NCBI GenBank assembly: GCA_039915945.1
Contig: JBDSMH010000201.1
Span: 1 to 8,130 of the forward strand
DNA length: 8,130 bases
Source of the DNA: DATLFA01 sp039915945
GTDB taxonomy: Bacteria > Actinomycetota > Acidimicrobiia > Acidimicrobiales > WLNW01
Reading direction: 5' to 3'
Both the position numbers and the translations under genes were made by a program. The first letter of the stretch is position 1; the number at the start of each line of letters is the position of its first letter. The notes under the pieces were generated by a model. It ran no database searches, was not told the origin of the DNA, and was given only the letters and a program-made list of their open reading frames with translations. Positions 5,732 to 8,130 of the stretch are shown here, in pieces.

Positions 5732-6190
5732 CTAGGTCGTCGCGGCGGTCTCGCTCACGCGTTGGATGCCGATGCCGGGCACGCGTACGAAGCCTTCGGG
5801 CACGCAGGCCTTCATGGCGGCGTCGACCTTGTCGATGTTGCGGACGACTTCGTCCATGTCGACGGACGGAACGATGTCGGCGAAGCCGGACTTTTCGAGC
5901 CACTCGGGCAAGTGGTCACGGATCTGCGAGATGTACCACGCCAGTGGCTCGCCGAGGGTGGCCCGGTCGAAGTTGACCTGGGAGGCGTCGGCCGGCGCGT
6001 GATAGTGCGGCACGTCGATGAAGTCGTCGAAGCGCAGCAGTTCTTTCCACTCGGTGTCGACCTTGCCGTCCACGCGCAACGTCGCGCCGCCGATGGCCCG
6101 GAACGCCACATCGAAGCGGAGGCCGCCGAACTCGAGCACCTGCTGGCCCTGGGGGCGCAGCTCCTCTTCAGAAAACTTGGGCTTTTCCAT
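5732..6190 (-). CDS. Hypothetical protein of 152 residues, family not recognised
   Basis: I do not recognise this protein. It reads as a soluble, acidic, mixed alpha/beta cytoplasmic protein with no signal peptide or membrane segment. The first half looks strand-rich: Q-V-L-E-F-G-G-L-R-F-D-V-A-F (17-30) and G-A-T-L-R-V-D-G (35-42). An aromatic, histidine-containing stretch F-D-D-F-I-D-V-P-H-Y-H (54-64) follows. The second half looks helical: L-A-W-Y-I-S-Q-I-R-D-H-L (83-94) and M-D-E-V-V-R-N-I-D-K-V-D-A-A-M (112-126). The frame is open to a TTG at 6238, but the ATG at 6188-6190 is preferred because AGAGGTG sits just before it. It lies 48 bp downstream of the helicase gene on the same strand, so the two may be co-transcribed. 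Codon use matches its neighbours and gives no sign of recent transfer. It is confident as a gene and unassigned in function. Confidence 0.85.
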   Translation of the reverse strand: MEKPKFSEEELRPQGQQVLEFGGLRFDVAFRAIGGATLRVDGKVDTEWKELLRFDDFIDVPHYHAPADASQVNFDRATLGEPLAWYISQIRDHLPEWLEKSGFADIVPSVDMDEVVRNIDKVDAAMKACVPEGFVRVPGIGIQRVSETAATT

Positions 6191-6194
6191 CGTG

Positions 6195-6201
6195 CACCTC
6201 T
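6195..6201 (-). promoter_or_regulatory. Ribosome binding site that fixes the start of the 152-residue gene
   Basis: AGAGGTG on the minus strand, 4 nt before the ATG at 6190 (6 nt from the AGAGG core), supports this ATG over the in-frame TTG at 6238, which would add 16 residues unlike the rest of the protein. Confidence 0.6.
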
Positions 6202-6203
6202 CG

Positions 6204-6225
6204 ACGGCGATGCTCACGTCGCCGT
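6204..6225 (-). other. Inverted repeat in the gap between the helicase and the 152-residue gene
   Basis: ACGGCGA (6204-6210) and TCGCCGT (6219-6225) are perfect 7-bp arms around an 8-base loop. The structure lies after the helicase stop and just before the ribosome site of the next gene. With no T-run following in the direction of transcription, it is more likely an mRNA processing or stability hairpin, or an operator, than an intrinsic terminator. Confidence 0.4.
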
Positions 6226-6238
6226 TACCGCTATTCAA

Positions 6239-8130
6239 TCACGTCCACAGTGATTCGAGGAAGGTGTCGACCTCGTCGGTGAGCGTCACGCGTTCGTCGA
6301 GATGCAAAGGGCGTTCGTCGTGGGCGTCGACGATGGTGGCGTGCTCGTCGAACAGCGTCCGCGTCGCCTCGATGAAGCGCGAGACCGGGGCGAGGTTGTG
6401 CCGGTCATCGCTGCCGTAGCGGCGCACGTGATAGCGCAGTGGCCACGTGACCGACAGCGTGTCGCGGGCACGGGTGAGTGCGACGTACAAGAGGCGCCGC
6501 TCTTCTTCGAGGCCATCGCGATCGGAGAGCGACATGTCGAGCGGGATGTAGCCGTCGGCGGCATGGATGAGATGCACCGCCTTCCACTCGCACCCTTTGG
6601 CCGAATGGATGGTGGACAAGATGAGGTAGTCGTCGTCGAGATGGGGCTTGCCCGCGAGATCGGCACTGCGATCTGGGGGATCGAGCGTGAGCTCCGCGAG
6701 AAAACGGCTGCGCGATCGGTAGCCGCTCGCGGCGATGCGCAGTTGCTCGAGGTCGGCCAGCCGCTGAGCGGCGTTGTCGTAGCGACGGGTCATGACGCGC
6801 GTGCAGAACGGCAACAATCGCTCGATGTCGAGGGCGGGCCCGCCCGCGGACGAGCGGGAGGTGTCGTCGGCGCGCCCGTCGTCGACGACGGTGAACGTGA
6901 GACAGTCTGCGAGCGCGGCTCGCAACTCGGTGGCGTCTTCGCTCGCCGATGACGGCAGCTTGCCGATGCCCGTCACGAAGCGGCGCAGTGGATCGGCCGA
7001 GTCGCCTCGATTGAGTTCGTCGACCACGCGGCGCACCGTCGCCGGGCCGACACCTTCGAGCAATGTCAACACTCGGTGCCACGCGAGCTCGTCATTGGGA
7101 TTGTCGAGCGTGCGTAAGAGGGCGAGCAGGTCTTTGACGTGCGCAGCTTCGAGATACTTGAGCCCGCCGTATTTGACGAACGGAATGTCGCGGCGCACGA
7201 GTTCGAGTTCGAGGGCGTCGCTGTGATGGCCGGCGCGGAACAGCACGGCCTGGTCGCGCAGATCACAGCCTTGTTCGCGCAACGCCAAAATCTGGCTTGC
7301 TACATGCGCGGATTGTGCCGCCTCGTCGCGGCACGTGACGAGCACCGGTCGCACACCGTTGCCGCGCGTCGACGTGAGTGGTTTGGGGAAATGCACCGAC
7401 GACTGGCCCAGCACCTCGTTGGCGACGTCGAGGATGGCCTGCGTCGTGCGGTAGTTCTGCGCGAGCGTGATCTTGCTGGCACCGGGAAAGTGCTCGTCGA
7501 AGCGCCACATGTTTTCGACCGTCGCCGCGCGGAACCCGTAGATCGCCTGTGCGTCATCGCCCACCGCGGTGAGCGATGCCGGCGGGCACAACGAGCGCAG
7601 GATGTCGACCTGGATGGCGTTGGTGTCTTGGTATTCGTCGACGAGTACGTGGTCGAACAAGTTGCGAACGGCGTTGCCCGTCTCGCTCGATGCGGCGAGC
7701 GCGCGCCAGTAGAGCAAGAGGTCGTCGTAGTCGAGAACGTGATGGCGCCGCTTGCGTTGCGTGTACGCGGAGAAGAGACCACGCAAGTCGTCGGTATGGT
7801 CGCCGCACCACGGAAACCACCGCTCGAGCACCTCGCCGAGTTTCTGTTGGCTGTTGACCGTGCGGCTGTAGATCGACGCCACCGTCTCTTTGCGGGGGAA
7901 GCGCGACCCCCTCTCGGCCAAACCTTGTTCGCTCCGCACCAATCCCATGAGATCGGTGCTGTCACCCTGGTCGAGGACCGTGAAGCCGGGCGGCAGGCCG
8001 AGCGCGCCACCGAACTGGCGCAGCAATCGGTTGGCGGTGGCATGGAACGTGCCGCCCCACACTTGCGCGGCGGCAAGCGGATCGGTGCTCAGACCAACGC
8101 GATGCACCATCTCGGCCGCGGAGCGGCGGG
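6239..8130 (-). CDS. UvrD/PcrA/Rep-type superfamily 1 DNA helicase, 5' end beyond window
   Basis: This is the C-terminal part of an ATP-dependent 3'-5' DNA helicase, likely acting in repair or recombination. Counting from the first in-frame ATG (8110), motifs run in order: G-T-F-H-A-T-A-N-R-L-L (Ib-like, 20-30), L-V-D-E-Y-Q-D-T-N (II, 156-164), V-G-D-D-A-Q-A-I-Y-G-F-R (III, 183-194), L-A-Q-N-Y-R-T-T (IV, 216-223), L-S-T-I-H-S-A-K-G-C-E-W (V, 498-509) and E-E-E-R-R-L-L-Y-V-A-L-T-R-A-R (VI, 535-549). The ATP-binding Walker A motif is absent, and the frame continues upstream of the ATG as R-R-S-A-A-E-M, the usual motif Ia surroundings. The true start is therefore right of the window and this ATG is internal. 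About 73 residues follow motif VI, fewer than in PcrA/UvrD. A low-complexity linker (about 409-426) interrupts the middle. I see no HRDC or nuclease domain. Confidence 0.95.
   Translation of the reverse strand, partial: RRSAAEMVHRVGLSTDPLAAAQVWGGTFHATANRLLRQFGGALGLPPGFTVLDQGDSTDLMGLVRSEQGLAERGSRFPRKETVASIYSRTVNSQQKLGEVLERWFPWCGDHTDDLRGLFSAYTQRKRRHHVLDYDDLLLYWRALAASSETGNAVRNLFDHVLVDEYQDTNAIQVDILRSLCPPASLTAVGDDAQAIYGFRAATVENMWRFDEHFPGASKITLAQNYRTTQAILDVANEVLGQSSVHFPKPLTSTRGNGVRPVLVTCRDEAAQSAHVASQILALREQGCDLRDQAVLFRAGHHSDALELELVRRDIPFVKYGGLKYLEAAHVKDLLALLRTLDNPNDELAWHRVLTLLEGVGPATVRRVVDELNRGDSADPLRRFVTGIGKLPSSASEDATELRAALADCLTFTVVDDGRADDTSRSSAGGPALDIERLLPFCTRVMTRRYDNAAQRLADLEQLRIAASGYRSRSRFLAELTLDPPDRSADLAGKPHLDDDYLILSTIHSAKGCEWKAVHLIHAADGYIPLDMSLSDRDGLEEERRLLYVALTRARDTLSVTWPLRYHVRRYGSDDRHNLAPVSRFIEATRTLFDEHATIVDAHDERPLHLDERVTLTDEVDTFLESLWT

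Noticed and set aside
5762..6253. 163-codon plus-strand frame opposite the 152-residue gene
   Set aside because: The minus-strand frame has a clear ribosome site and protein-like composition; this one is its shadow.
6302..6952. 216-codon plus-strand frame opposite the helicase
   Set aside because: The minus strand encodes conserved helicase motifs V and VI through this interval.
6239..8110. A naturally truncated helicase lacking Walker A, starting at the ATG at 8110
   Set aside because: The frame continues upstream to the window edge with motif Ia-like residues, so the missing N-terminus is explained by the window boundary.

Overview
The window is a compact, GC-rich, gene-dense bacterial segment. 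Together, the GC-rich third codon positions, a TTG start, a probable F420-dependent oxidoreductase, a dodecin of the mycobacterial type, a DUF952 protein and a start without a Shine-Dalgarno but with a -10-like box suggest an actinobacterium. An environmental lineage such as Acidimicrobiia is possible, but that is inference from gene style, not from a marker gene. I see no rRNA, tRNA, CRISPR array, insertion sequence, phage gene or attachment site, and no gene-free stretch over 300 bases. The longest gap is the 92 bp between the dodecin and beta-helix genes.

Layout, left to right. (1) 3-1265 (+): a secreted lipoprotein made of seven RCC1-type repeats; its true start probably lies just left of the window. 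(2) 1262-1606 (+): a small DUF952 protein whose TTG start overlaps the previous stop. (3) 1611-1820 (-): a dodecin, convergent with the DUF952 gene. (4) 1913-3400 (+): a membrane-anchored right-handed beta-helix protein, divergent from the dodecin. (5) 3418-4716 (+): a class III PLP-dependent aminotransferase. (6) 4707-5666 (+): a luciferase-like, probably F420-dependent oxidoreductase overlapping the aminotransferase by 10 bp. (7) 5732-6190 (-): a 152-residue soluble protein I do not recognise. (8) 6239-8130 (-): a UvrD/PcrA-type superfamily 1 helicase cut by the right edge, so its Walker A motif is off-window.

How the genes may work together. The RCC1 and DUF952 genes look translationally coupled. 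The aminotransferase and oxidoreductase look like one transcription unit and may share a small-molecule pathway, with an amino-group transfer next to a deazaflavin-dependent redox step. The helicase and the unknown 152-residue gene are on one strand with a 48-bp gap containing a 7-bp-stem inverted repeat. The rest looks like ordinary chromosomal housekeeping and accessory content. I find no convincing multi-gene defence or otherwise novel system. The items most worth a second look are the inverted repeat over the dodecin start region, the aminotransferase/oxidoreductase pair, the unknown 152-residue protein and the cysteine-paired RCC1 lipoprotein.
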